Assembly: GCA_020432595.1 (NCBI GenBank)
Contig: JAGQGA010000081.1
Location: forward strand, 1 to 13,457
Direction of reading: 5' to 3'
Length of the DNA: 13,457 nt
From: Anaerolineales bacterium
Lineage (GTDB): Bacteria > Chloroflexota > Anaerolineae > Promineifilales > Promineifilaceae
The number at the start of each line of letters is the position of its first letter. Positions within the stretch are counted from its first letter, which is position 1. Under the pieces are notes generated by a model. That model saw only the letters and a list, made by a program, of their open reading frames with translations, did not search any database and was not told where the DNA came from. A program made the position numbers and the translations under genes. This document shows, in pieces, positions 1 through 8,258 of this stretch.

Positions 1-11
1 ACTGTTGCCAT
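1..11 (-). CDS. Start of next transporter gene (partial)
   Basis: On the minus strand an ATG lies at 11-9 (codons for Met-Ala-Thr-), preceded by AAGGAG (complement of 20-25) at an 8-nt spacing. It begins 20 bases after the stop codon of the DppB-like permease, so it is probably the next gene of the same operon. In DppBCDF-type operons that place is usually taken by the DppC-like permease. Only three codons are visible, so the identity rests on context alone. Confidence 0.5.
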
Positions 12-30
12 TGAATTTGCTCCTTAGAAG

Positions 31-1356
31 CTATGAATAGCGGATACGCGGATTGAGGTAGGTATAGATGATGTCGGCGACAAGTTGGGTGGCAACGGCG
101 ATGATAACCAGAAGCATTGCTGCTGCCTCAATTGCAAACACATCTTTAAACAGGGCTACTTCCAAAATGTAGCTACCTAATCCGGGAAAACCATAGAGGG
201 TCTCAACAATGACGATACCGCCAATGAGCCAATTAACGTGAAGCATGATGATGGTGATGGGAGCCAAGAGGGCGTTGCGAAGGGCGTGTTTCATGACGAT
301 GCGCCAGCGGGGGAGGCCTTTGAGAACGGCCGTTCTTATATAGTTCGTCCGCATCACCTCCACCATACTCGCCCGCGTAATCCGCAGCACATACCCCAAT
401 TCCACCAGCGTCAACGTCAGAATAGGCAGAATGAGCATTTGCGGCCGTTCCAAAATAGCATTCTCGTTAGTCACAACAACGGCCGTTGGTATCTCAATCC
501 CCAGCGTTTTTCGCATAAATGCCGACGAAAATAACACAATCAAAAACACCCCACTGGCAAACTCAGGTGTCGCCGTGGCAATCAAACTGGAAATCGAGGC
601 AAAGCGATCAAACAACCGCCCTTCATTCAAACCAGCCAACAACCCCAGCACCAAGGAAATTGGCATCACAATCATAAAGGCAGCTCCGGCTAAAATGGCC
701 GTGTTTTCCAGACGACGCAGCAAAGTTTCACCCACTGGGCGGCGCGACTGAAACGAAATACCCGGATCACCACGCAACAAACCGCGCTGTAGTGGGATGT
801 ATTGTCTAGGCGCACCAGCGGCACTTGTCCAAGTAGCGGCCGTTAATGTCCAGGTCTCCAAATCATCACCCCGCACCCACATAGCTGCGTGACCATCTTT
901 ATCCACCCCCCAAAAAACCTCAACCCCATCTTCATTGGCTACCCATGGGTCACCGCTCACCGGCTCATCCACCACCGTCCCATCCGCCTGACGCACCGAA
1001 CGCATGATCTGTTCGCCATCATTCGTATAGTTTTGGAACAATGTGCCATCCTCAGCAACCGCCCACCAGCTATACCGACTACTTTGTTCATCAAAGATTT
1101 GTGTAATGGGGTAGCCCACAAAACTTTCCGCCTGCCAATCGCTGCCAAAAAGCCAGCGAATATAGCGAGTCCTAGCGGGTTGATCAAGACCATGTTGAGC
1201 GTTAAAAGATGCTTCCTGAGCTGGAGTAATGGTATTGCCCAATGTGTTCACAGCAATGTTTCCAGGGGCAAGCTCTGTTACAACAAAAACAGCAATGGAA
1301 ACCATAATCAGGGTAAACAAAAGAAAAATAACCCGACGAAGCAGGAATTTAGCCAT
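31..1356 (-). CDS. DppB/OppB-type ABC transporter permease with large extracytoplasmic insertion
   Basis: This is an inner-membrane permease of a peptide/nickel-type ABC importer, the partner of the binding protein encoded just upstream. Residues about 6-28 form the first membrane helix, followed by the usual family segment with APGN and a GLDQP stretch ending in a WLFG motif. Residues about 217-437 carry the remaining helices and the EAA loop that docks the ATPase (around residues 325-365, with EVMRTNYIRTAVLKG). The ending YTYLNPRIRYS is typical of the family. At 441 residues it is about 100 longer than usual family members. The extra length is a hydrophilic, Trp/Asp/Gly-rich block at about residues 75-190, between helix 1 and the LLRGDPGISF segment. 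The ATG at 1356-1354 has a GGGGG ribosome site 5 nt upstream (1362-1366). The gene is separated from the binding-protein gene by 155 bases containing a hairpin. The transported substrate cannot be read from the sequence. Confidence 0.93.
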   Translation of the reverse strand: MAKFLLRRVIFLLFTLIMVSIAVFVVTELAPGNIAVNTLGNTITPAQEASFNAQHGLDQPARTRYIRWLFGSDWQAESFVGYPITQIFDEQSSRYSWWAVAEDGTLFQNYTNDGEQIMRSVRQADGTVVDEPVSGDPWVANEDGVEVFWGVDKDGHAAMWVRGDDLETWTLTAATWTSAAGAPRQYIPLQRGLLRGDPGISFQSRRPVGETLLRRLENTAILAGAAFMIVMPISLVLGLLAGLNEGRLFDRFASISSLIATATPEFASGVFLIVLFSSAFMRKTLGIEIPTAVVVTNENAILERPQMLILPILTLTLVELGYVLRITRASMVEVMRTNYIRTAVLKGLPRWRIVMKHALRNALLAPITIIMLHVNWLIGGIVIVETLYGFPGLGSYILEVALFKDVFAIEAAAMLLVIIAVATQLVADIIYTYLNPRIRYS

Positions 1357-1458
1357 AAAAACCCCCTTTGGCTAATGGGGCCAATTGGAACTTGGGTTTA
1401 GGGAAAAGCAACGAGGAATAGCAACAAACGTTCCTCTCTTCCTCGGCCAAGCAAACAA

Positions 1459-1495
1459 AACAAGGTGCGTAGAGAACCTATCTACGCACCTTGTT
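1459..1495 (-). terminator. Intrinsic terminator or attenuator between binding protein and permease
   Basis: A perfect 15-bp inverted repeat (1459-1473 with 1481-1495) has a 7-nt loop. Read on the minus strand, the hairpin is followed by TTTTGTTTG. It lies 16 bases beyond the stop codon of the substrate-binding-protein gene and about 100 bases before the permease start. That position fits partial termination or 3'-end protection that makes the binding protein more abundant than the permease. The stem contains GGTGCGTAG/CTACGCACC, similar in style to the hairpins around 12329-12372 and 12864-12894, so it may belong to the same repeat class. Confidence 0.7.
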
Positions 1496-1511
1496 AAACA
1501 ATCAGATCAAA

Positions 1512-3308
1512 CTAGGCAAATGGATCCGCATCCGGATTGTACCAAACCTCACGCCACAAGTTGTAGTCAGTGGGGTGGGCTTCAATGCCGACGTAAGCGG
1601 GGTTCGAGGCTGCCCACAGATTCTGGAAGAAAGCGACCCCAACAGAGCCACGTTCCTGCTGAATCCGTTGAATATCAGCCATCAGCGCACGACGTGCTTC
1701 GACATCCAAAGTACCCTGCGCCTGCTTCAACAGTTCAGAGAACTCTTCATCAACCCAGCGGGATTCATTCCACGGTACAGGGTTGCCTTCGGCATCAGCA
1801 ATGTAGGCCAATGGCAGCAACATAACCGCCAGCGGACGGTGCGCCCAAGTGGTGATCCCAACAGGGGTTTCTGTCCACAAATCCCAGTAAGCAGAGTTTG
1901 GCATGGTGTCCAAATCAATGTTGATCCCAGCCGCCTTTGCGTCTTCCTTAAGCGTTTCAGCGTAAGCCACGATGTCGGGCCAACCTGTGCCTACAGAAAC
2001 AGCAAAGTTGAGCTGATCAATACCGGCCTCATCTAGCAAAGCACGAGCACCATCGGGATCATATTCTGGCAAGTCCATGGGAGCCCATTCGGGGTGAACC
2101 GGGGAAGCGTGGGTGTCATACCCCAACAAACCTTCGCCAAAATAAGCTTGATCCAGAATGCGCTGACGATCCTGAACTTTCTTAACCGCATTACGAACGC
2201 GAACGTCTGTCCACGGCTCAAGGTCTACACGGAAGCGCATGACGACCGTTGCCCCTGTACCAACAGAGTTCACCACGACGTTTTCCTGATCACGCAGAGC
2301 GAGGAAGCCATCAACACCTGGGCGATAGATATTGCCGATTTCACCGCTTAACAAAGCCGCAACATAAGCTGTGGAATCTTCACCAAGGTCAACAAATTCG
2401 ATAGCGTCAAGGTAGGGCAGCGGGTTGCCATCGGCACCCTTTTGCCAATACCCGGCATCACCATTTGCAGCGCGGCTTTCCAGGCGAACACGTTCACCAA
2501 TAACATACTCTTTGAGGGTGTAGGGGCCGGTGCTGGCGTTGGCACCAGAGGTGATGTCGCCATCGAAGCTGGGGTGGATGATCTGGGCTGGATAGTGGAA
2601 AAGGTTTTCCGGCACAGCCAAGAGCGGTTGGGCAAGGTTTAGGCGAACGGTATATTGGTCTACGACTTCGATGCCGTCGGGGGTGAGAAACCCTTCCCAC
2701 AGACCGAGGATAGAAGAGCCAACGTCGGGGTTCAACCATTCGTTAAAGTTGAACACAACATGGTCAGCCACAAGCTCTTCGCCGTTAGTCCACATGATGC
2801 CTTCGCGCAATTTCAGATCCCATACGGTAAGGTCCTCGTTTGCCGTCCAGCTTTCCAGCAGATAGGGATGGGTTACGTTGTCTTTGTCGGTCTCGGTGAG
2901 GTATTCAAAGACATGGCGGAATTCGTTGGCATCGAAAATCCAGGAAAAACGGGCGGGATGGTCAACGGCCGGAATGGCACTACCGACGCGAAGAGTACCA
3001 CCACGCTTAATGCCACCGGTATCCATTGCTTCTTCGGCTGGAGCTTCAGCAACAGCTTCTTCAGCCGGGGCTTCAGCAGCGGGTTCTTCGGCGGCGGGTT
3101 CTTCCGCAGCCGGTTCTTCCGCAGCGGGGGCTGCCCCACCACCACAAGCAGCGGCAATGCTGGCAACGCCAATGGACATACCAAGCAGGGTCGAAGTCCG
3201 CAGGAATTCGCGGCGGGAAATGCGGCCTTGCTTGAGTTGTTCATAAACTTCGGGGATCATGGGATGGACTTCAGCCATCTCTTCTTTGGTTACAAAATTT
3301 TTATCCAC
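1512..3308 (-). CDS. ABC transporter substrate-binding lipoprotein, family 5 (peptide/nickel type)
   Basis: This is an extracytoplasmic solute-binding lipoprotein of the SBP_bac_5 family that captures substrate for the adjacent permease. The GTG start at 3308 is chosen because GGAGGAG (3318-3324) lies 9 nt upstream; an in-frame TTG at 3326 would overlap that ribosome site. The 598-residue product has an unusual ~30-residue cytosolic lead, then a twin-arginine signal (SRREFL, about residues 31-36). A hydrophobic stretch follows, ending in a lipobox with the acylated Cys at about residue 55 (AAAC-GGG). A low-complexity linker (about residues 60-96) of EEPAA/EAPAEE units precedes the binding domain. 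That domain starts at GGTLRVGSA and includes the family-typical segment WDLKLREGIMWTNGEEL. Tat export suggests folding before export. The ligand may be a peptide or another small polar solute. A link to methylated amines is only suggested by neighbourhood. Confidence 0.92.
   Translation of the reverse strand: MDKNFVTKEEMAEVHPMIPEVYEQLKQGRISRREFLRTSTLLGMSIGVASIAAACGGGAAPAAEEPAAEEPAAEEPAAEAPAEEAVAEAPAEEAMDTGGIKRGGTLRVGSAIPAVDHPARFSWIFDANEFRHVFEYLTETDKDNVTHPYLLESWTANEDLTVWDLKLREGIMWTNGEELVADHVVFNFNEWLNPDVGSSILGLWEGFLTPDGIEVVDQYTVRLNLAQPLLAVPENLFHYPAQIIHPSFDGDITSGANASTGPYTLKEYVIGERVRLESRAANGDAGYWQKGADGNPLPYLDAIEFVDLGEDSTAYVAALLSGEIGNIYRPGVDGFLALRDQENVVVNSVGTGATVVMRFRVDLEPWTDVRVRNAVKKVQDRQRILDQAYFGEGLLGYDTHASPVHPEWAPMDLPEYDPDGARALLDEAGIDQLNFAVSVGTGWPDIVAYAETLKEDAKAAGINIDLDTMPNSAYWDLWTETPVGITTWAHRPLAVMLLPLAYIADAEGNPVPWNESRWVDEEFSELLKQAQGTLDVEARRALMADIQRIQQERGSVGVAFFQNLWAASNPAYVGIEAHPTDYNLWREVWYNPDADPFA
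3026..3140 (-). repeat. In-frame short repeats coding the lipoprotein linker
   Basis: Degenerate 12-18 base repeats (GCGGGTTCTTC-like on the plus strand) encode EEPAA EEPAA EEPAA EAPAEE EAPAEE in the flexible linker behind the lipid-anchored Cys. Such linkers are common in surface lipoproteins and are prone to length change. Confidence 0.8.
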
Positions 3309-3317
3309 GTTTAATAT

Positions 3318-3324
3318 CTCCTCC
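3318..3324 (-). promoter_or_regulatory. Ribosome binding site fixing the GTG start of the binding protein
   Basis: GGAGGAG on the minus strand, 9 nt before GTG at 3308. It overlaps the alternative in-frame TTG at 3326-3324, which argues against that upstream start. Confidence 0.8.
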
Positions 3325-3579
3325 AAACGTTAGAAACAGTTTATTAACACATCTACGGTGTATTTTTAACAACACAAAATTAATCATTCTAGCTATGGGT
3401 TAGAACATCACCTCCTTAACTGGTTTATTCTGTTTTGGTGGGTATTCAAAATTGTCATTACCCGAAAAAAATATGAGCAATAACCCGTTCGGGTGCGAGG
3501 GGATTTTAGCAAATGGGATATGACGGAGATAAGGTGCATTTGGTTGCAATTCTTCTAAACGCTATTGTGCAAGATTGTT

Positions 3580-3589
3580 AACGGCCGTT
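3580..3589. repeat. Intergenic copy of the iterated palindrome
   Basis: AACGGCCGTT inside the divergent control region, about 230 bases before the PucR-type gene. It is the second copy that lies outside genes. Confidence 0.85.
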
Positions 3590-3749
3590 TGCACCAACCA
3601 TCATAGCCTATCTTGCTACAAAAACCGCTTACTTCATCAAAAGCAAGACCATCATAACATAGGTTACAATCAATGCCAAATCATACACCACAGAGATACA
3701 CAATCACACTTACGGTCAAATTTTTAGATTATCGCGTTATAGCGTAAAA

Positions 3750-3782
3750 TTACCCCAATCGGTAAGGGCAGTTACCCCTTAC
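3750..3782. promoter_or_regulatory. Candidate operator: alternating TTACC/GGTAA half-sites
   Basis: TTACC (3750-3754), GGTAA (3761-3765) and TTACC (3772-3776) alternate in orientation at an exact 11-bp step, about one helical turn. An overlapping inverted repeat GTAAGGG/CCCTTAC occupies 3762-3768 and 3776-3782. The cluster ends 33 bases before the regulator's ATG, which would suit autoregulation. The role is inferred from geometry only. Confidence 0.4.
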
Positions 3783-3815
3783 ACCAACAATCAAGGGTCA
3801 TTTATCTAACATCTT

Positions 3816-5471
3816 ATGCTAACTGTTGCTGAAGCACTAAAGCTTCCCGTTTTTTCATCCTCCAGGCTTGTAGCTGGTAAAACAGGCATTCACAACGAAA
3901 TAAACTGGGTTCACATCGTTGACGTTCCCAACGCCGAATATAGCTACGAACGGCAAGGTGTCTTGCTTCTCACCTCCGGCTTTGGGCTACGCGACAACCT
4001 TGAAGAACAAGCACAACTCATTCCACGCCTGGTTGAAAAAGGCTTTGCTGGCATCGTTCTGTCCATTGGCTACGCCTTTAGCAAAACACCCGACACCATG
4101 CTAGAGGCCGCCCACCAACTCAATTTTCCTATTATAGAGTGCCCTCGTGAACTGCTATTTATTGATGTAACCGAGGCCATACTGGAGAGAATCATCAATC
4201 GGCAATATGCCTTGTTGCAAGAGTCTAACAAAATCTACGATCAGCTAACAGAACTCGTCCTACAAGGCAAAGATCTATACGCCCTAGCTGCTACCCTCTC
4301 CAATGTCCTTAAACGCTCCATTTCTATCGAGGACCCCACTTTTCGCGTGGTAGCTACGTCTCAATATGGCCCCATAGATATTGCCCGCGAGCGCACCATT
4401 GCCAGTGGGCGTACATCGCCAGAAATGGCGCACCATTTGCTGGAATCGGGCATTTATAACAAGCTGCTACAGCGGATGCGCCCCACACGGGTTCCACCTA
4501 TTCCTGAAATGGGCATGTCTATGGAACGCTTTGTCGCGCCGATTATTGTGGACAGGCAAATTCAAGGCTACATCTGGATTATTGCCGGTGGACGGCCGTT
4601 AACCGAACTCGACGAACTTGCCATTAGCCACGGAGCAACAGTGGCTGCCCTCTTTCTATTTAAAGAGCAAGCCGTTCATGAAGCCGAAGAAAACTTGCGG
4701 GGCGACTTTTTTGAGCAACTGCTGCGCGGGCAAGAGCGCTCCACAACCCTGCAAGAGTTGGCACGACGTTTTAGCTATCGGCTCAATGTAGCGCACCAAA
4801 TTCTTCTTATCTATGGCAACCTCAAAGCAGGCGGCAATTTACACTATGTAGAAGAACAACTCTATCACTGGTTGCAAGAAAACTATGTCACCACTGCCTT
4901 TGCCATTCGGCGCACCGACCACCTAGTTGTGGTGTACGAAAGCGATCAAAATCAGATTGGCAAACAGCTTGCCGAACGGCTGGTAAAATCGCTCAGCTAT
5001 CCAGCCTGTCGCCTGCTTGTAGGTGTAGGTTCTGTGTTTGAACACACCAGCCCTCAAGAGGCTGGTGGTATTCGCCAAAGTTACAGCCAGGCACGAGAAG
5101 CGGTGGAAATTGGGCGGGCACTGGGCAAAACCGAAGGGGTCATCACCTTTGACGAGTTGGGGCTGCTCCATTGGCTATACTATTTGCCACCCGAAGCCCA
5201 TGTTGGCAACAGCTATTTGCGCTATGTGGAGAAGCTGCTGGCCTACGACCAGGCCCGCAACAGCGACCTGACGATTACTCTGGAAGCATATCTGGATTAT
5301 GGCGGCGCACTCACAGAAACATCCCAAGCACTTTATATCCACCGTAATACCTTACTGCGCCGGCTGGAACGCATTCAGGAAATTTGCCTGCTCGATTTAC
5401 GTGACCCCCTGGTTCGCACCAACCTGCACGTGGCTCTTAAAGGGTATCGTCTGCGTAAACACCCAAATTAA
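3816..5471 (+). CDS. PucR-family transcriptional regulator
   Basis: This is a DNA-binding regulator of the PucR/CdaR type. Residues about 1-125 match the N-terminal PucR ligand-sensing domain (MLTVAEALKLPVF at the start, then a VLLLTSGFGLRD segment and FPIIECPRE). The middle (about 150-430) fits the GAF/GGDEF-like part of the family. The C-terminal ~60 residues, from about 490, form the HTH_30 helix-turn-helix: an ALTETSQALYIHRNTLLRRL segment followed by DLRDPLVRTNLHVALK. At 551 residues it has the normal family length. The ATG at 3816 has no clear ribosome site. It is divergent to the ABC importer and 94 bases ahead of the demethylating flavoenzyme, so it probably controls one or both. PucR-family members usually act as activators in purine, amino-acid or amine catabolism. 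The inducer cannot be read from the sequence. Confidence 0.92.
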   Translation: MLTVAEALKLPVFSSSRLVAGKTGIHNEINWVHIVDVPNAEYSYERQGVLLLTSGFGLRDNLEEQAQLIPRLVEKGFAGIVLSIGYAFSKTPDTMLEAAHQLNFPIIECPRELLFIDVTEAILERIINRQYALLQESNKIYDQLTELVLQGKDLYALAATLSNVLKRSISIEDPTFRVVATSQYGPIDIARERTIASGRTSPEMAHHLLESGIYNKLLQRMRPTRVPPIPEMGMSMERFVAPIIVDRQIQGYIWIIAGGRPLTELDELAISHGATVAALFLFKEQAVHEAEENLRGDFFEQLLRGQERSTTLQELARRFSYRLNVAHQILLIYGNLKAGGNLHYVEEQLYHWLQENYVTTAFAIRRTDHLVVVYESDQNQIGKQLAERLVKSLSYPACRLLVGVGSVFEHTSPQEAGGIRQSYSQAREAVEIGRALGKTEGVITFDELGLLHWLYYLPPEAHVGNSYLRYVEKLLAYDQARNSDLTITLEAYLDYGGALTETSQALYIHRNTLLRRLERIQEICLLDLRDPLVRTNLHVALKGYRLRKHPN

Positions 5472-5553
5472 TCAGTTAGTTTGCATAACGTCCTGATTCT
5501 GTGCCTAACGCCATGCAACCAACCCTAAACAAGATAAGACTAATCTCTTGGAG

Positions 5554-5559
5554 AAGGAG
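5554..5559 (+). promoter_or_regulatory. Ribosome binding site fixing the start of the FAD/GcvT enzyme
   Basis: AAGGAG lies 6 nt before ATG at 5566. An in-frame TTG at 5548 precedes this site and would place it inside the coding region, so 5566 is preferred. Confidence 0.85.
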
Positions 5560-5565
5560 AAACCT

Positions 5566-8022
5566 ATGACCCAAAAAGCAAACATTATCGTCATCGGTGC
5601 TGGCATCGTTGGTGTCAGCGTGGCCTATCACCTGGCCCGCAAAGGCGCACAGAACATTGTCCTGCTCGACAAAGGGAACCTTGATCATAACGATGGCTCC
5701 ACCTCTCATGCCCCCGGTGGGCTGCGTGTCCTCACCCCATCCTATTTCTACACCAAGCTTGGCTCAGAATCGCGCAAAGTTTATGACAAGCTCCCCCTTG
5801 CCCAGGAAGGCGTGGCGCAATTTTTCCGCGTTGGCTTATTGCAGGTTGCCAACAAGGCCGAACGGTTCGACAGCTATAAGCGTATTCAGGAGATGGGGTT
5901 GACAATGGGTATCGCCTGTGACCTGCTGACCCCTAAAGAAGTGCAGGACAAGCTGCCGCTGATTGACCCCAGCACGATTTATGGCGGCATGTTTATTCCT
6001 GACTCCGGCACGGTCAAAACGAGCCTGGTCGCCACCTCCATGCGGCGCGAGGCCGAGAAAACGGGCAACCTCACTTCTTATGGCGACACGGAGGTAACGG
6101 AAATTGTGGCGAGTGGGGGGCGGGTAACGGCCGTTCTTACCAACAACCCCGAAATGCCCCGTATTGAATGCGAACAGGTGGTGCTGTGCAACAACATTTG
6201 GGCACCCGTTCTTTGCGAAAAGCTCGGCGTGCCAATGCCCCTTTTCCCCGGTGAACACCAATACATCTTCACCGAACCCACCGCCGCCCTCGACCCCTAC
6301 AAGCATGTAGAATCGGCCATTCCCATTGTGACGATGGACGACATTTCAGTGTACTTTCGCCAGCATGGCGACCGCATCGGCATCGGCAGCTACCACCACG
6401 AGGCGCGGCTGGTTGACCCGCGCAAGCTGGGCAAGGAGGCCAAGTTGCCCTTCACCCCCGACGATTTCACCGAGGCGTGGCGGCTGATGCAGGGGCATAT
6501 GCCTGTTTTGCACAATACCAATGTGTCCCACGGCTTCAACGGGATGTTTAGCTTTACGGTGGATCATTATCCGATTATGGGAGAAACGGCCGTTAAAGGG
6601 TTCTGGACAGCCATCGGCGCCTGGCTCTCCTATGCCAGCGAAGTCGGTCGCGTCATGGCCCGCTGGATGCTCGACGGCGACCCCGGCATGGATGTGACCT
6701 ATGCCAACGTCAACCGCTTCCACCCCTACCAATCCAACCACCAATTTCTCACCCGCCAGAGCAAATATTATTACGAAATCGGCTTCGACATTTTGCACCC
6801 CAACGAAGTCGCCTCCAGCGTCCGCAACCTGCGCTACACCCCCTACCACGCCCGCACCACCGCCCTCGGCGGTCAATTCATCCCCATGGCCGGGATCGAA
6901 ACCCCCTATTGGTATGAAGCCAATGCCCCGCTTGTGGCAAAATACGGCGACCGCTACCCCCACCGCACCGGCTGGGAAGCCACCTCCTGGTCGCCCATCA
7001 TCGGCGCCGAACATATCGCCATGCGCGAAAATGTGGGGCTAATTGATTGGACGGCCGCTATTGGCCCCATCGAAATTTCCGGCCCCGGTGCGCTCGATTT
7101 TCTACAGCGTTTGTGCAGCAATGATGTGGACAAGCCCATCAACACCCTCACCTACACCCTGCTGCTGACGACAACGGGCAATATTAAGCGGGATATGACG
7201 GTGCTGCGGCTGGCCGCCGACCGCTTCTGGCTGCTGACGGGCAAAAGCAACCTGCCGGCCGAACTGTTTTGGATTCGCCAGCTTGCCCCCAGCGATGGCT
7301 CCGTGACCATTGTAGATCGCGCCGAGGAATTTGTGTCGCTGGCGCTGTGGGGGCCAAACGCCCGCCAGGTGCTGCAAAAAACCACCAACGCCGACCTGAG
7401 CAACGCCGCCTTTCCCTTTTACACCGCCCAGGACATTGGCATCGGCATGACCCCCGCCAAAGCCCTCCGCATCTCCTACGTCGGCGAACTGGGCTGGGAA
7501 ATTTATGCCCCGGCCAGCTATGGGCTGCAGCTTTGGGATGCGCTTTGGGAAGCCGGACGCGCATTCGGGATGCCGACTGTCGGCATCGCCGCGCTGCTCT
7601 CGCTGCGGCTGGAAAAAGGCTACCGGCTCTATGGAGCCGACATGACCACCGATTACAACCCGTATGAAGCGGGGCTGGGCTGGATGGTGAAGCACCATAA
7701 GGGGGATTTTGTCGGTCGTGAGGCGGCATTGGCAGCCAAGCAGGCAGGGGCAAAGAAAAAGCTCGTTTGCCTGACGTTTGCTGACCCACAAGCGATTATG
7801 TACGGCTATGAGCCTGTTTTTGTAGATGGCAAGGTGGTTGGCCGCATCACCAGCGGGGATTATGGCTACAGCGTGGGCAAGTTTATTGCCTATGCGTATG
7901 TGGATGCGACAAAAGCGGCCGTTGGTACAAAAGTTAATGTCCGCTACACAGGCCGCTTTTTTGACGGCGAGGTGGCGGCGGAACCGCTGTTTGACAAGGG
8001 AATGCTCCGTCTGCGGGGGTAG
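5566..8022 (+). CDS. FAD-dependent dimethylglycine/sarcosine dehydrogenase-like enzyme with GcvT domain
   Basis: This is a flavoenzyme of the dimethylglycine dehydrogenase/oxidase and sarcosine dehydrogenase family. It oxidatively removes an N-methyl group and, in the family, passes it to tetrahydrofolate as 5,10-methylene-THF. Residues 7-38 form the dinucleotide-binding fold (GAGIVGVSVAYHLARKG then an acidic strand end). The GSTSHAPGG motif puts His48 at the place of the His that binds FAD covalently in mammalian dimethylglycine dehydrogenase (GSTWHAAG). A DAO-type oxidoreductase domain runs to about 370, an FAO_M-like linker to about 430, and a GcvT domain from about 435 (GNIKRDMTVLRL carries an Asp at a folate-site-like position). 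The GcvT C-terminal barrel occupies about 710-818. At 818 residues it has family length. A hairpin and a 240-base gap follow. Dimethylglycine or sarcosine is the likely substrate, but other N-methyl amino acids are possible. Confidence 0.88.
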   Translation: MTQKANIIVIGAGIVGVSVAYHLARKGAQNIVLLDKGNLDHNDGSTSHAPGGLRVLTPSYFYTKLGSESRKVYDKLPLAQEGVAQFFRVGLLQVANKAERFDSYKRIQEMGLTMGIACDLLTPKEVQDKLPLIDPSTIYGGMFIPDSGTVKTSLVATSMRREAEKTGNLTSYGDTEVTEIVASGGRVTAVLTNNPEMPRIECEQVVLCNNIWAPVLCEKLGVPMPLFPGEHQYIFTEPTAALDPYKHVESAIPIVTMDDISVYFRQHGDRIGIGSYHHEARLVDPRKLGKEAKLPFTPDDFTEAWRLMQGHMPVLHNTNVSHGFNGMFSFTVDHYPIMGETAVKGFWTAIGAWLSYASEVGRVMARWMLDGDPGMDVTYANVNRFHPYQSNHQFLTRQSKYYYEIGFDILHPNEVASSVRNLRYTPYHARTTALGGQFIPMAGIETPYWYEANAPLVAKYGDRYPHRTGWEATSWSPIIGAEHIAMRENVGLIDWTAAIGPIEISGPGALDFLQRLCSNDVDKPINTLTYTLLLTTTGNIKRDMTVLRLAADRFWLLTGKSNLPAELFWIRQLAPSDGSVTIVDRAEEFVSLALWGPNARQVLQKTTNADLSNAAFPFYTAQDIGIGMTPAKALRISYVGELGWEIYAPASYGLQLWDALWEAGRAFGMPTVGIAALLSLRLEKGYRLYGADMTTDYNPYEAGLGWMVKHHKGDFVGREAALAAKQAGAKKKLVCLTFADPQAIMYGYEPVFVDGKVVGRITSGDYGYSVGKFIAYAYVDATKAAVGTKVNVRYTGRFFDGEVAAEPLFDKGMLRLRG

Positions 8023-8033
8023 ATGGCTGTGAA

Positions 8034-8059
8034 TGTGACGCATCATCAGGTGCGTCACA
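8034..8059 (+). terminator. Hairpin after the FAD/GcvT gene
   Basis: A 9-bp inverted repeat TGTGACGCA (8034-8042) / TGCGTCACA (8051-8059) has an 8-nt loop and starts 12 bases after the TAG stop. No U-run follows directly, so it may be an mRNA 3'-end stabiliser rather than a classical intrinsic terminator. A second palindrome, AAAACGGCCGTTTT, follows at 8071-8084. Confidence 0.45.
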
Positions 8060-8070
8060 CTTACCAAGAG

Positions 8071-8084
8071 AAAACGGCCGTTTT
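8071..8084. repeat. Extended intergenic copy of the iterated palindrome
   Basis: AAAACGGCCGTTTT, a perfect 14-bp palindrome, in the gap between the FAD/GcvT gene and the DinB-like gene. Because it is outside coding sequence, codon choice cannot explain it. Confidence 0.85.
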
Positions 8085-8252
8085 GCAAAAGAAGTGTCAC
8101 GCCGCTTTGTTAACATAACGTCGCCATTGGGTATCTTCTGCCCTACCATTAAACAGAAACAAGGTACACCCCATCCCTTGTTGAAACCCAGCCGCGCCTT
8201 AAAATCCACCCTAGCAAAATACGGTGTGGCGAACAAGGTAGCCGTACTGTAT

Positions 8253-8258
8253 GGGAGG
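8253..8258 (+). promoter_or_regulatory. Ribosome binding site of the DinB-like gene
   Basis: GGGAGG precedes two adjacent ATG codons. The gap to ATG 8261 is only 2 nt, while the gap to ATG 8264 is 5 nt, so 8264 is the likelier start. Confidence 0.7.

Larger units (their letters stand above)
3309..3815. promoter_or_regulatory. Divergent AT-rich intergenic control region
   Basis: About 500 bases separate the minus-strand transporter operon from the plus-strand PucR-type regulator, so the promoters of both should lie here. No ORF of note was seen. Visible motifs: the inverted repeat ACCCG-TT-CGGGT (3483-3494); CCCGAA (3461-3466) facing TTCGGG (3488-3493); an AACGGCCGTT copy (3580-3589); a cluster TTACC-N6-GGTAA-N6-TTACC (3750-3776); and, on the minus strand, a perfect TAAGGAGGTGAT (3408-3419). 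No convincing -35/-10 pair could be fixed by eye. Confidence 0.6.

Noticed and set aside
3066..3130. GC-rich repeats in the lipoprotein gene as a mobile element
   Set aside because: They are in-frame and encode a typical flexible linker behind the lipobox; simple repeat expansion explains them.
3309..3326. TTG at 3326 as start of the substrate-binding protein
   Set aside because: The codons after it are the GGAGGAG ribosome site itself; GTG 3308 at 9-nt spacing is more likely.
3484..3493. CCCGTTCGGG as a transcription terminator
   Set aside because: The stem is too short, no U-run follows on either strand, and no gene ends nearby; at most it is a binding site.
6346..7014. Open frame of 222 codons on the minus strand opposite the FAD/GcvT gene
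   Set aside because: Antisense shadow with Gly/Val-rich composition and no motif; the plus-strand frame is strongly conserved.
7102..8100. Long open frame (332 codons) on the minus strand opposite the GcvT part
   Set aside because: It is antisense to a clearly conserved enzyme, its translation is low in family-like motifs, and it reflects the GC-rich codon pattern of the real gene.
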